Positions 24,891 through 33,531 of a DNA stretch of 54,019 bases are shown piece by piece. Made by a program: the position numbers and the translations under genes. Source of the DNA: Phycicoccus sp. Soil748 (GTDB lineage: Bacteria; Actinomycetota; Actinomycetes; Actinomycetales; Dermatophilaceae); the NCBI RefSeq assembly GCF_001428025.1, contig NZ_LMSC01000008.1, forward strand, positions 249,035 through 303,053. Direction: 5' to 3'. The notes beneath the pieces are model-generated. The model had not been told where the DNA came from. It saw nothing but the letters and a program-made list of their open reading frames with translations, and ran no database searches. Each line of letters starts with the position of its first letter. Within the stretch, counting starts at the first letter, position 1.

Positions 24891-25538
24891 ATGAGAAACG
24901 AGCCCAGCGGCCGCCCCGGCCCGCGCCGACCTGCGTTCTTCAGCCCTGCCGCCATGGAGTCGCAGGGCGGCACCGTGCCCGACCCCGCCGAGGTGACCGA
25001 GGTCGCGCACGAGACGGCGGCCGTGCTCGTGGGCACCGGGCGTGCCTCCGACGACCCCCAGGTCACCGCGCGCCTCGTCGCCCTTGTGGACGACCTGGGC
25101 CTCTCGACGGTGGCCGAGCTCTGGGCCGACCGCCCACCGCGCAGCCTCCCGGGTGCGCTGTGGCGCCTCTACGCGCTGCGCGAGTGGGTGCAGCGCAGTC
25201 CCGAGGAGGCGGCCGCCGACTACGCCGCCGGTATGCGGTTCACGGACGTCAACCACGCGGTGGCGGGCGTGGCCGAACCCCCGGGGCCGTCAGAGCTGCG
25301 CCAGCTCACCGACGCGATCCTGCGCGGGGTCTTCGAGGGCGACCTGGCCGTCGCCCTGCAGCGCGCAGCGGCGTTCTGCCGCGTCGTGGCTGCCGGCCGG
25401 GCCGACCGGGCGCACACGACGGACGCCCAGGACCGCGACGCCGCCGGGCGGCAGACCGAGCGCGCCGCGTCGATGCTGTCGACCGCAGGTGACCTGGAGG
25501 CCTGTGCTGCGTTGTGGCGCGCCGGGGAGCTGCTCTGA
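24891..25538 (+). CDS. Conserved actinobacterial hypothetical protein
   Basis: A 215-residue soluble protein with CTGGAGGCG before the ATG. The segment FFSPAAMESQGGTVPDPAEV followed by helices (AELWADRPPRSLPGALWRL, LREWVQRSPEEAAADYAAG, RAAAFCRVVAAGRADR) looks like a family I have seen in actinomycete genomes near the phosphate genes, without known function. Entirely helical, no membrane segment. It starts 37 bases after the broken dehydrogenase and may share its transcript. Confidence 0.8.
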   Translation: MRNEPSGRPGPRRPAFFSPAAMESQGGTVPDPAEVTEVAHETAAVLVGTGRASDDPQVTARLVALVDDLGLSTVAELWADRPPRSLPGALWRLYALREWVQRSPEEAAADYAAGMRFTDVNHAVAGVAEPPGPSELRQLTDAILRGVFEGDLAVALQRAAAFCRVVAAGRADRAHTTDAQDRDAAGRQTERAASMLSTAGDLEACAALWRAGELL

Positions 25539-25594
25539 GGTCGGCTCGGACCACCGCGGATTTCTTGTCCACAAGGGGCCGAACGGGGGAACAG

Positions 25595-25612
25595 ACCCCG
25601 GGCCCGCGGGGT
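25595..25612 (+). terminator. Small hairpin before the candidate RNA promoter
   Basis: ACCCCG-GGCCCG-CGGGGT, six base pairs, 57 bases after the stop of the upstream gene and immediately followed by TTAGAGT. Confidence 0.4.
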
Positions 25613-25623
25613 TAGAGTCTGGT

Positions 25624-25708
25624 GTGCGCCGGGCTGCGGTAGCCCCGGGTCCCAACTGAAGCCGCTACGAGCGGCCACGCGCCGTGAGGCGCTCCCAGCC
25701 CGGCGTAC
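25624..25708 (+). ncRNA. Candidate structured small RNA
   Basis: A TAGAGT -10 box (25613-25618) would start transcription near 25624. From that point an outer stem of 13 pairs, 25624-25636 with 25696-25708 (one G-U pair), closes a domain. The domain contains GCCGCT-ACG-AGCGGC (25661-25675) and GCGCC-GTGA-GGCGC (25679-25692, a GNRA loop). An alternative hairpin GGGCT-GCGGT-AGCCC (25631-25645) competes with the outer stem. I do not recognise a known family. No gene starts nearby on the plus strand; the 3' side faces the end of the minus-strand gene at 25724. Confidence 0.45.
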
Positions 25709-25723
25709 GACCCTCCACCGAGG

Positions 25724-25945
25724 TCACTCCTCCGGTGCCCCCGGGCAGCTGTCCGCATGGGTCGCCGCGTCCCGGTGCGAGGTGCTGCGCGCCCGGCGAC
25801 CCGGGCCCAGCCAGCCGCACACGCGGCATACGCCATGGGTGAAGGACCCACGGTCCTCGACCTCTGTCGGAGCGACCCCCGGGCCTTCAGGGCCGTCCAC
25901 CGCGCCACCACCGACCTCGAGCGCCATGGCCCCATCATCGGGCAT
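25724..25945 (-). CDS. Small protein with a Cys2-His-Cys zinc-finger-like motif
   Basis: A 73-residue protein. After a Gly/Ala/Glu-rich N-terminus comes VCRVCGWLGPGRRARSTS then HRDAATHADSC. The spacing C-x2-C, His, Cys suggests one zinc site, and the segment resembles small actinobacterial proteins that carry a CxxCGWxGP...H...C pattern. ATG 25945 is the first start; an internal ATG at 25924 is possible. It converges on the candidate RNA at 25624-25708. Function unknown. Confidence 0.6.
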   Translation of the reverse strand: MPDDGAMALEVGGGAVDGPEGPGVAPTEVEDRGSFTHGVCRVCGWLGPGRRARSTSHRDAATHADSCPGAPEE

Positions 25946-26067
25946 AGGTGAAAGTGACTAGTCCTGATGGTGGGCACATGACCCATTCGGGTGGTTCGTG
26001 CGTGCCACTGGTCAAGACATCGCAAACTGGTGACGCGAACAGGTCACCCCTCCGTTAGCGTTTTGCC

Positions 26068-26286
26068 ATGACCACCGATCCGCACGCCGGTGCAGAGCTC
26101 ACCGACGACGCGCTCCAGGACGAGATCGAGCTCGTCGGGGACCTCGTGGTGGCCGCCTCCGCCAGCGAACGACCGCTCACCGACGACGAGATCGACCGTG
26201 CCCTCGGCATCCACCGCGGACACTGCGAGCCCGCCGGCGACCTCACCGAGCGTCCCCACCGGTCGGTCCGGCGCCTCAACGCCTGA
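26068..26286 (+). CDS. Small acidic conserved hypothetical protein
   Basis: A 72-residue protein rich in Asp and Glu. DDALQDEIELVGDLVVAA and RPLTDDEIDRALGI resemble small actinobacterial proteins of unknown function. A -10 TAGCGT (26056-26061) ends six bases before the ATG and there is no Shine-Dalgarno site, so the transcript is probably leaderless. Confidence 0.75.
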   Translation: MTTDPHAGAELTDDALQDEIELVGDLVVAASASERPLTDDEIDRALGIHRGHCEPAGDLTERPHRSVRRLNA

Positions 26287-26385
26287 AACACCGGGTGAAC
26301 ATCCGACCCCTACCGGGTTGCGCTTTCGAGCCGGGTTGCCCGTAGCATCGTCCCCGGCCATCCCCCCGCATGACCGGAGAGAACC

Positions 26386-27012
26386 GTGGGCTTTCGCCTC
26401 ACCCCCCAGGAGAACAGCTTCTACGACCTGTTCGCCAAGTCGGCTTCGTACCTCATCGACGGATCCCGTGAGCTGACCACCATCCTGGGTGTCGCACACG
26501 CCGAGCGTGAAGCCGTGGCGACCCGGATGCGGGAGATCGAGCACGCCGCCGACGAGGCGACCCACGAGATCATCCGCAAGGTCAACAGCTCGTTCATCAC
26601 CCCGTTCGACCGTGAGGACATCCACGGCCTGGCGTCCACGCTCGACGACTGCATGGACCTCATGGACGCGGCGGTCGACCTGATCGTGCTCTACCGCATC
26701 GGTGACCTCCCGGCCGGCGTGTCAGACCAGGTCGAGGTGCTGTCGCGGATGTCCGAGCTGACCGCCGAGGCGATGCCGCGGCTGCGCTCGATGAGGGACC
26801 TCTCCGAGTACTGGATCGAGATCAACCGCCTCGAGAACCAGGCCGACCAGATCTACCGCGGCCTGCTCGCGGCGCTCTTCAACGGCGAGTACGGCACCGA
26901 CGCCATCACCGTGATGAAGCTCAAGGAGGTCATCGAGGAGCTCGAGGCCGCCGCCGACGCCTTCGAGGCTGTCGCGCACAAGGTCGAGAGCATCGCGGTC
27001 AAGGAGTCCTGA
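26386..27012 (+). CDS. PhoU-like DUF47 protein
   Basis: A 208-residue helical protein of the DUF47/PhoU-like family, which accompanies Pit transporters and is thought to tune phosphate uptake. Typical segments: PQENSFYDLFAKSASYLIDG, MREIEHAADEATHEIIRKVN, FITPFDREDIHGLASTLDD and EINRLENQADQIYRGLLA. The E-x2-H/D-x3-D metal-binding pattern typical of PhoU-type bundles is visible twice. GTG 26386 follows GGAGAGAAC. The pit gene begins nine bases after its stop, so they are co-transcribed. A possible promoter TAGCAT lies at 26343-26348. Confidence 0.92.
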   Translation: MGFRLTPQENSFYDLFAKSASYLIDGSRELTTILGVAHAEREAVATRMREIEHAADEATHEIIRKVNSSFITPFDREDIHGLASTLDDCMDLMDAAVDLIVLYRIGDLPAGVSDQVEVLSRMSELTAEAMPRLRSMRDLSEYWIEINRLENQADQIYRGLLAALFNGEYGTDAITVMKLKEVIEELEAAADAFEAVAHKVESIAVKES

Positions 27013-27020
27013 GCCCTCCC

Positions 27021-28013
27021 ATGGAATGGCTTCCGGTCGGAATCGTCATCGCCCTGGCGATGGGCTTCAACTACACCAACGGTTTCCACGACGCGGCGAA
27101 CGCCATCGCGACCTCGGTCTCGACGCGCGCGCTCACCCCCCGCGTCGCCCTCGCGATGGCCGCCGTCGCCAACCTGTTCGGCGCGTTCTTCGGCAAGAAG
27201 GTCGCTGACACCGTCGGCAAGGGCATCATCGACGCCCCGGTCGGCTCGGTCGGCCTGGGCATCTGCGCCGCCGCCCTCATCGGCGCGATCGGCTGGAACC
27301 TCCTCACCTGGTGGTACGGCCTGCCCTCGTCGTCGTCCCACGCCCTCATCGGCGGCCTCGGCGGTGCGGCGCTCGCTGCCGGCGCGACCGTGAAGTGGCA
27401 GGGGATCTTCGAGAAGGTCGTCATCCCGATGGTGCTGTCGCCGGTCGTCGGCGTCATCCTCGGCTACCTCGTCATGACAGCGATCCTGTGGCTGTTCCGC
27501 GGCGCCCAGCCGGGCCGCGTGTCGCGTGGTTTCCGTTACGCCCAGACCGCTTCCGCGGCCGCCATGGCGTTCGGCCACGGCCTGCAGGACGCCTCGAAGA
27601 CGGCCGGTGTGGTCGTGCTCGCACTGACCGTGGGTGGCTACCACTCCGGCTCTGGTGTCCCGTGGTGGGTGCTGCTGATCTCCGCCATCGTCATCTCCCT
27701 CGGCACGTATGCCGGTGGCTGGCGGATCATGCGCACGCTGGGCCGGCGCATCATCCACCTCGACCCGCCGCAGGGCTTCGCCGCCGAGACGACCGCAGCG
27801 TCGATCCTCTACGTCGCGGGCCTCGCGTTCGGCGCCCCGATCTCGACGACCCACACCATCACCTCCGCGATCATGGGCGTGGGCGCCACGAAGCGCCTGT
27901 CCGCGGTCCGCTGGGGTGTCGCCGGCAACATCGTCGGCGCCTGGGTCCTCACCTTCCCCGGAGCCGGCATCGTCGCCGCCATCAGCTTCTGGATCATCCA
28001 CCTCTTCCTCTGA
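27021..28013 (+). CDS. pit: Low-affinity inorganic phosphate transporter, Pit family
   Basis: A 330-residue integral membrane protein. The duplicated Pit signature is present: GFNYTNGFHDAANAIATSVS near the N-terminus and GHGLQDASKTAGVVVLALTV in the second half, with about ten helices between and around. It couples phosphate (as metal phosphate) entry to protons. Its operon partner is the PhoU-like gene upstream. A palindromic repeat lies 21 bases after its stop and may act as a transcription stop. Confidence 0.95.
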   Translation: MEWLPVGIVIALAMGFNYTNGFHDAANAIATSVSTRALTPRVALAMAAVANLFGAFFGKKVADTVGKGIIDAPVGSVGLGICAAALIGAIGWNLLTWWYGLPSSSSHALIGGLGGAALAAGATVKWQGIFEKVVIPMVLSPVVGVILGYLVMTAILWLFRGAQPGRVSRGFRYAQTASAAAMAFGHGLQDASKTAGVVVLALTVGGYHSGSGVPWWVLLISAIVISLGTYAGGWRIMRTLGRRIIHLDPPQGFAAETTAASILYVAGLAFGAPISTTHTITSAIMGVGATKRLSAVRWGVAGNIVGAWVLTFPGAGIVAAISFWIIHLFL

Positions 28014-28034
28014 CCCGGCCCCGCCCCTCCCCGG

Positions 28035-28101
28035 CTTGTTGCCAGTGGGTGGTCACGGAAGGGTTGATTCGGCCGCGGCGTGACGAGCCATCGGCAACAA
28101 G
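28035..28101. repeat. 67-bp palindromic repeat, copy 1
   Basis: Begins CTTGTTGCC and ends GGCAACAAG, with inner GGTCAC opposed by GTGAC. The same length and outline recur at 29248-29314. Palindromic arms are conserved between copies while the centre differs, as in REP-like elements. Confidence 0.85.
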
Positions 28102-28201
28102 TGGGTCGTGGACTGTCCACAGGTGGCGTGTGTGGTGACGGGTGTCCACAGCTGGCGCCCCATCGCCGCCGCAGCCACCGGATGCCCGTCACCGTGACCT
28201 G

Positions 28202-29296
28202 GTGCGCACCACACCCGTCGACGCATGGCTCAGGCTGCCGCAGCCGTTCCTGTCGCGCGAGGCCCACGCCGCGGGACTGAGCAGCACTGCGATCGCCGGT
28301 GGTGTCCGGCGCGGTGAGCTGGTAGTCCTTTCCCGCCATCTGTATGCCGCGCGCTCGTGTTGGTCACGCCTCTCGGCTACCGAGGCGCACACGGCCCTCG
28401 CGCGTGCCGCCCAGCTGTCCGTAGCAGGGTCCGTCGTGAGCCATACATCGGCCGCGCTCCTCCATGGGCTCCCGCGGCCGTGGGGTCCCACGGGTGCCGT
28501 ATGCCTGACGGCCCGCGACTCGACGCGCACGGCGGCGCACGACGACTGGCGTCGTGTTCTCGACGGAGCCCTTCCGGGCGATCACGTCACGGTGGTCGAG
28601 GGGGTGCCGGTCACGACGGTTGACCGGACGGTTGTCGACTGTCTGCGCACGCTCCGGCTCCGCGACGGACTGGCAATCGCCGACGCGGCCCTGGGCGCCG
28701 GAGCGACCGTCGTCCGGGCGCTGGAGCGGGTACGCAGGCAGCAGCGCGGGTGGCCGGGGGTCCGAACCGCGGACCTGGGAATCTCCTTGGCCGATGGACG
28801 GCGTGAGTCGTGGCTGGAATCGGCCTCAGTGGGAACAGCAGTGGCCCTGGGGTGGCCGGTGCCGCTGAGCCAGGTCGGCATCCACCGGCTCGACGGCGCC
28901 TTCGTCGGACGTGTCGACCTGCTCTGGGCGGACCTCGGCGTCGTGGGTGAGGCCGATGGGCGCAGCAAGTACCTGGGCCAGTTCGACGAGGCGTGGGACG
29001 CCGAGCGGGCGGCGGCCCTCATGGTTCGGGAGCGTGACCGCGAGCGCGAGCTGGAGTCCGTGGGCCTGGCCGTGGCGCGGTGGGGCAGCTCGGCCCTGCG
29101 TGCCGGAGGTGGCGGTCTCGAGGTTGCACTGCGCGCGGCCAGCCATCGCGCTCGGGCCGATCGGGTGCGGTGCCTCTGGCGGGACGAGGCGCAAGGCGTG
29201 CTGAGGGAGTGGCGTGAGCTGCCGCCAGCGCCCCGTATCCCACGCCACTTGTTGCCGGTGAATCGTCACCCAGGGCGCCAAAGACCCGTTTGGTGA
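28202..29296 (+). CDS. AbiEi-like antitoxin-domain / DUF559-like protein
   Basis: A protein of about 364 residues. The N-terminal segment FLSREAHAAGLSSTAIAGGV then RGELVVLSRHLYAA is the winged-helix pattern of AbiEi-type antitoxin domains. VSHTSAALLHGLP and TTVDRTVVDCLR are the usual middle motifs. The C-terminal half (VDLLWADLGVVGEADGRSKY) resembles the DUF559/restriction-like fold linked to such domains in actinomycetes. Start is uncertain: GTG 28202 gives the typical N-terminus, GTG 28142 adds 20 residues. No AbiEii toxin gene is adjacent. The gene is bracketed by two 67-bp palindromic repeats, and the second overlaps its last 16 codons. Confidence 0.8.
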   Translation: MRTTPVDAWLRLPQPFLSREAHAAGLSSTAIAGGVRRGELVVLSRHLYAARSCWSRLSATEAHTALARAAQLSVAGSVVSHTSAALLHGLPRPWGPTGAVCLTARDSTRTAAHDDWRRVLDGALPGDHVTVVEGVPVTTVDRTVVDCLRTLRLRDGLAIADAALGAGATVVRALERVRRQQRGWPGVRTADLGISLADGRRESWLESASVGTAVALGWPVPLSQVGIHRLDGAFVGRVDLLWADLGVVGEADGRSKYLGQFDEAWDAERAAALMVRERDRERELESVGLAVARWGSSALRAGGGGLEVALRAASHRARADRVRCLWRDEAQGVLREWRELPPAPRIPRHLLPVNRHPGRQRPVW

Positions 29297-29314
29297 CCAG
29301 CTGCCGGCAACAAG
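29248..29314. repeat. 67-bp palindromic repeat, copy 2
   Basis: Same outline as 28035-28101: CTTGTTGCC...GGCAACAAG, with GTCAC and GTGAC at the same internal positions. Its left half encodes HLLPVNRH near the C-terminus of the AbiEi-like protein, and its right half lies after the stop codon. Confidence 0.85.
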
Positions 29315-29355
29315 CGGGGTCTGAGTCGGGGAGAGAGGAGGGGAGGGGCCCGGGG

Positions 29356-30132
29356 TCAGCCGAAGCGGCCGGAGATGTAGTCCTCGGTCGCCTTCACGCT
29401 GGGGTTGTTGAAGATGCGCTGGGTGTCGTCGATCTCCACGAGCTTGCCGGGCTTGCCGGTCGCGGCGAGGTTGAAGAACGCCGTCCGGTCCGAGACGCGG
29501 GCCGCCTGCTGCATGTTGTGCGTGACGATGACGATCGTGTACTTGCTCTTCAGCTCGCCGATCAGGTCCTCGATGGCCAGCGTGGAGATCGGGTCGAGGG
29601 CCGAGCAGGGCTCGTCCATGAGGAGCACCTGCGGCTCGACGGCGATGGCGCGCGCGATGCACAGCCGCTGCTGCTGCCCACCGGAGAGGCCGGCGCCGGG
29701 CTTGCCGAGCCGGTCCTTGACCTCCTTCCAGAGGTTGGCACCCTGGAGTGACTTCTCCACGACCTCGTCGAGCTTCTTCCTGCCCTTGACGCCGTTGAGC
29801 CGCAGGCCGGCGGCGACGTTGTCGTAGATGGACATCGTCGGGAACGGGTTGGGTCGCTGGAACACCATGCCGACCGTCCGGCGCACCGCCACCGGGTCGA
29901 CGCTGGAGGCGTAGAGGTCCTGGTCGTCGAGCATGACCTTGCCCTCGACGCGACCGCCAGGGGTGACCTCGTGCATGCGGTTGAGCGTGCGCAGGAACGT
30001 CGACTTGCCGCAGCCGGACGGCCCGATGAACGCAGTCACCGAGCGCGGTTCCACGGTCATCGTGACGCCTTCGACGGCCTTGAACCCGCCGTAGTAGACG
30101 TTCAGGTCGCTGACGTCGATTCGCTTGGCCAT
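29356..30132 (-). CDS. pstB: Phosphate ABC transporter ATPase PstB
   Basis: A 258-residue ABC ATPase. Walker A GPSGCGKS is at residues 37-44, the signature is LSGGQQQR, Walker B is QVLLMDEP, and the H-loop is [10 protein letters not shown]. The PstB-specific LNRMHEV and [16 protein letters not shown] segments are present. It powers the PstSCAB high-affinity phosphate importer in the membrane. It is the last gene of the pst operon, 74 bases after pstA. Confidence 0.97.
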   Translation of the reverse strand: MAKRIDVSDLNVYYGGFKAVEGVTMTVEPRSVTAFIGPSGCGKSTFLRTLNRMHEVTPGGRVEGKVMLDDQDLYASSVDPVAVRRTVGMVFQRPNPFPTMSIYDNVAAGLRLNGVKGRKKLDEVVEKSLQGANLWKEVKDRLGKPGAGLSGGQQQRLCIARAIAVEPQVLLMDEPCSALDPISTLAIEDLIGELKSKYTIVIVTHNMQQAARVSDRTAFFNLAATGKPGKLVEIDDTQRIFNNPSVKATEDYISGRFG

Positions 30133-30206
30133 GAGGGGTGTTCGTCCTTCGCTTGCAGGGAGCTGGGGGAGGTTCGGGAGGGGGCGGCGGTACGGCGCGG
30201 GCGCCG

Positions 30207-31217
30207 CTACCGCTTGACGGAGCCGAAGCGGGCGACGACCCGGCCGGCGACGTTGAGCAGGAGCACGATGAGGATGAGGGTGAGCGCGGACGCCCACATG
30301 CGGTCGACGGCGGGCTGCAGCACCTCGGTGCGGTCCTGGTTGATCATCGTCGGCAGCGTGGGCATGAGGCCACCGAAGAGGTCCGTCGCGATCGACTTCG
30401 TGTAGGGCCCGAGGATCAGCAGCGGGGCGGTCTCGCCCATGACGCGAGCCAGGCCGAGCAGCACGCCGGTGACGATGCCGGAGAACGCGGTCGGCAGCAC
30501 CACCTTCATGATCGTCTTCCACTTCGGCACCCCGAGGGCGTAGGAGGCCTCGCGCAGCTCGTTCGGCACGAGCTTGAGCATCTCCTCGGTCGAGCGCACC
30601 ACCACGGGGATCATGAGGAGCACGAGGGCGAGGCAGACCGCGAAGCCGACGCGCTGCAGCCCGAACGTCGTCACCCAGAGCGCGTAGACGAACAGGCCGG
30701 CGACGATCGACGGGACGCCGGTGAGGATGTCGACCATGAACGACACGGCCTTGGCGAGCCGGCCGCGGCCGTACTCGACGAGGTAGATCGCGGTCAGGAT
30801 GCCGATCGGCACGGAGATCGCCGCGGTGGTCAGGCCTTGGATCAGGGTCCCTTGGATGGCGTGGACGGCGCCCCCGCCCTCACGCCGGGAGGTGATCCCG
30901 CGCTGGGAGTTGGTCCACCACTGCGCGTCGAGGAGCAGGTGGTAGCCCTTGGAGCCGACGGTCCACAGGATCCACACGAGCGGGACGAGGGCGAGCAGGA
31001 ACGCCGCCCACATCACCACCCGCGCGAGCTGGTCCTTGACCGCCCGCCCGCGGGCCTTGTGGCCGAGTTCGGTGGGCGCCGTACCGCGCGTGGACGGTGG
31101 CGTGGCAGCCGCACCGGTCGTCGCAGCGGAGGTCGCGCCGGCCCTGGAGGTGCCGGACGCGGAGGCACCGGCGGACCCGGCCGAGGGGCCGGGCGAAGCA
31201 GTGGTCGAGGTCGTCAT
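30207..31217 (-). CDS. pstA: Phosphate ABC transporter permease PstA
   Basis: A 336-residue permease. The first 60 residues are a long Ala/Ser/Thr/Gly-rich cytoplasmic tail, longer than in enteric PstA, then about six helices ([19 protein letters not shown] onward). The ABC permease EAA-type loop is [20 protein letters not shown]. The ATG overlaps the pstC stop by four bases, so translation is coupled. Confidence 0.96.
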   Translation of the reverse strand: MTTSTTASPGPSAGSAGASASGTSRAGATSAATTGAAATPPSTRGTAPTELGHKARGRAVKDQLARVVMWAAFLLALVPLVWILWTVGSKGYHLLLDAQWWTNSQRGITSRREGGGAVHAIQGTLIQGLTTAAISVPIGILTAIYLVEYGRGRLAKAVSFMVDILTGVPSIVAGLFVYALWVTTFGLQRVGFAVCLALVLLMIPVVVRSTEEMLKLVPNELREASYALGVPKWKTIMKVVLPTAFSGIVTGVLLGLARVMGETAPLLILGPYTKSIATDLFGGLMPTLPTMINQDRTEVLQPAVDRMWASALTLILIVLLLNVAGRVVARFGSVKR

Positions 31218-32224
31218 TCGCTGAAGGCCTTCCTGCGCTCGATCACGACGCGCGCGATCGCGTTGACCACGAAGGTCAGGACGAAGAGCACGAGCCCGGC
31301 GGCGATGAAGGCGCCCGCCTTCTGCGGCGTGTCGAACTCGGCCGCGTTGTTGGCGATCCGCGAGGCGAAGGTCTCGCCACCGTTGAGCAGCGACCAGGTC
31401 CACTTCGCACCGTCGGGCAGCGTGGAGAGGATGATCGTCACGGCGATGGTCTCGCCGAGGGCCCGGCCGAGGCCGAGCATCGAGGCGGAGATGATGCCGG
31501 GCTTGCCGAAGGGCAGCACCGCGGTGCGGATCATCTCCCAGCGGGTGGCGCCGAGGGCCAGCGCCCCCTCCTTGTGCGTCACCGGCGTCTGCGCGAAGAC
31601 CTCGCGCGACAGGGCGGTGACGATGGGCAGCACCATGATGGCCAGCACGATGCCGACGAACAGGATCGTGCTGCCGCCGCTGATGCCGGCGCCGGTGAAC
31701 AGCGGGATCCAGCCGAGCGTGTGCTGCAGGAACCCCTGGACGGGCTCGAACACCGGCCCGAACGTCCGCAGGCCCCAGATGCCGTAGACGATCGAGGGGA
31801 CCGCGGCGAGCAGGTCGATGAGGCTGGCCGCGGGGCGGGAGAGCCAGGCCGGCGCGTACTGCGTGATGAACAGGGCCACCGCCACACCCACCGGCACGGC
31901 GATGAGCATCGCGATGGCGCTCACCGTGACGGTCGTCCAGAGCAGCTCGACGATGCCGAAACGCGGGTGCGCCCCGTCGACCGACCACTCGCGCGAGGTG
32001 AGGAAGTTGGCGTCGTTGCGGGCCAGGGCCGGGATGGCCTGCCACAGCAGGAAGACGCCCACGAGGGTGACGAGGGCGATGACGAGCAGGCCTGCGCCCT
32101 TGGCGGCGCCGCCGAAGAGGCGGTCGCCGAGGCGGCCGGTGCCGGCGCCGTCGCCGCTGAGCGGTGCGCTGCCGTGGGGTCCGGGGGTCTCGTCGGCCAG
32201 GGATACGCCGGTCACTGATGACAC
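31214..32224 (-). CDS. pstC: Phosphate ABC transporter permease PstC
   Basis: A 336-residue permease with about six helices (GLLVIALVTLVGVFLLWQAI onward). The conserved block LIDLLAAVPSIVYGIWGL and the EAA-type loop KEGALALGATRWEMIRTAVL identify PstC. GTG start. It lies 81 bases downstream of pstS, separated by a strong hairpin that probably lowers its expression relative to the binding protein. Confidence 0.96.
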   Translation of the reverse strand: MSSVTGVSLADETPGPHGSAPLSGDGAGTGRLGDRLFGGAAKGAGLLVIALVTLVGVFLLWQAIPALARNDANFLTSREWSVDGAHPRFGIVELLWTTVTVSAIAMLIAVPVGVAVALFITQYAPAWLSRPAASLIDLLAAVPSIVYGIWGLRTFGPVFEPVQGFLQHTLGWIPLFTGAGISGGSTILFVGIVLAIMVLPIVTALSREVFAQTPVTHKEGALALGATRWEMIRTAVLPFGKPGIISASMLGLGRALGETIAVTIILSTLPDGAKWTWSLLNGGETFASRIANNAAEFDTPQKAGAFIAAGLVLFVLTFVVNAIARVVIERRKAFSE

Positions 32225-32260
32225 GTGATGCCTATCGCGGTTGGGGGAGGGAAGTGCAAC

Positions 32261-32299
32261 AGCGTGCCGGGGGCCCGGTCAGCGGGCCCCCGACACGCT
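32261..32299 (-). terminator. Attenuating hairpin between pstS and pstC
   Basis: AGCGTG pairs with CACGCT and, after one mismatch, CGGGGGCCCG pairs with CGGGCCCCCG around the five-base loop GTCAG. It lies just after the pstS stop, where partial termination would favour pstS over pstCAB. Confidence 0.75.
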
Positions 32300-32305
32300 C
32301 GGTGG

Positions 32306-33424
32306 TCAGGACAGCGCGTCGATCGCCGCGTCGACCTTGGTGCGGACCTCGTCGGGGAGCGGCGCGTAGCCGATCTCCTCGAGGGACTTCTGGGTCTGCT
32401 CGGAGGCGAAGCTCTTGAGGAAGGACTTGACGAGCTTGGCCTTGGCCGGGTCCTTGCTCTTGGAGCAGACGATCTCGTAGGTCACCAGGTTGATCGGGTA
32501 GGCCCCGGCCTCCTTGGTGGCGTAGTCGAGCTTGAGGCGCAGGTCGTTGCCCTGGCCGTCTGACTTCGCGGTGGCAACGGCCTTCCCGACGGTCTCACCG
32601 GTGAGCTCGACCGGGCCGGCGCCGTTGTCGATCTGGGCGATGCCGAGCTTGTTGTCCTTGGCGTAGGACCACTCGGCGTAGGTGATGCCACCCTCGGTGG
32701 ACTGCACCGCGCCGGCGACACCCGCCGACTTCTCCTTGCCCTCGCCCTTGCCGGTCCAGCTCTTGGCCGGCTCGGCGGTCCAGGCGGACGGCGCCGCCCC
32801 GTTGAGGTACTTGGTGAAGTTCTCGGTGGTGCCGGACTCGTCCGAGCGGAAGAAGACCTTGATGGGCTCGGAGGGGAGCGTGACGCCGGAGTTGATCTTG
32901 GCGATCGAGGCGTCGTTCCAGGTGGTCACCTTGCCGTTGAAGATGTTGGCGATGACCTCGGGGGTCAGGACGAGCTTGTCGACGCCCTTGACGTGGTAGG
33001 CGACGGCGATGGGGCCGGTCACCATGGGCAGGTTCCAGGCGGGGGAACCGCAGTACTTGGCGGCCTCGTCGGCCTCGACCTTGCCGTCCTTCTCCGTCGT
33101 CTTGAGCGCGGAGTCGGAGCCGGCGAAGTCGACCTGGCCGGCGAGGAACTGCTTGATGCCCGCGCCCGAGCCGGTCGGGTTGTAGTTGACGGTCGCCCCG
33201 GAGCAGGTGTCCTGGAAGGCCGAGATGGCCTCGTCGATCGCGTTCTTCTGGGCGGAGGAGCCCTCGGCGTTCAGGGTGCCCGTCGGGCAGTCGGACGAGC
33301 TGGAGCTCGACGAGCCGCCGCCGGCGGCGTCGGAGCCGTTGTTGTTGTCGGAGCCGCACGCCGTCAGGGCGATGGACCCGACCACGGCGACGCTGGCCAG
33401 CAGGCCGAGACGCTGGATCTTCAC
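32306..33424 (-). CDS. pstS: Phosphate-binding lipoprotein PstS
   Basis: A 372-residue protein. Lipoprotein signal IQRLGLLASVAVVGSIALTA with lipobox LTAC, then a Ser/Asn/Gly-rich linker. The binding domain shows LNAEGSSAQKNAIDEAI, YNPTGSGAGIKQF, DFAGSDSAL and FRSDESGTTENFTKYL, the loops that coordinate phosphate in PstS. It captures phosphate outside the membrane for PstCAB. GTG 33424 was chosen because it starts the signal peptide and GAGAGG lies upstream. A PHO box lies about 110 bases before the start. Confidence 0.96.
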   Translation of the reverse strand: MKIQRLGLLASVAVVGSIALTACGSDNNNGSDAAGGGSSSSSSSDCPTGTLNAEGSSAQKNAIDEAISAFQDTCSGATVNYNPTGSGAGIKQFLAGQVDFAGSDSALKTTEKDGKVEADEAAKYCGSPAWNLPMVTGPIAVAYHVKGVDKLVLTPEVIANIFNGKVTTWNDASIAKINSGVTLPSEPIKVFFRSDESGTTENFTKYLNGAAPSAWTAEPAKSWTGKGEGKEKSAGVAGAVQSTEGGITYAEWSYAKDNKLGIAQIDNGAGPVELTGETVGKAVATAKSDGQGNDLRLKLDYATKEAGAYPINLVTYEIVCSKSKDPAKAKLVKSFLKSFASEQTQKSLEEIGYAPLPDEVRTKVDAAIDALS

Positions 33425-33531
33425 GGTGTTCAAACCTCTCAACAAGGGAACTCGGGTGGAAACTCGTGGCGGGCGTGGGTGCCCGACGTCAGCGAAGGTA
33501 GGCAGGGCGAATGACGCCGCGGCCCGTCGTG

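Noticed and set aside
25624-25708. Structured region as an SRP, tmRNA, RNase P, guanidine-II or ydaO RNA
   Set aside because: The conserved core sequences of these families are not present; only one ACG-loop hairpin is found and no regulated gene follows.
26287-26385. PHO box upstream of the PhoU-like/Pit operon
   Set aside because: A single GGTGAAC occurs, without the second unit at an 11-base interval.
28142-29296. Complete AbiE toxin-antitoxin pair
   Set aside because: Only the AbiEi-like gene is present; no nucleotidyltransferase toxin gene lies on either side.
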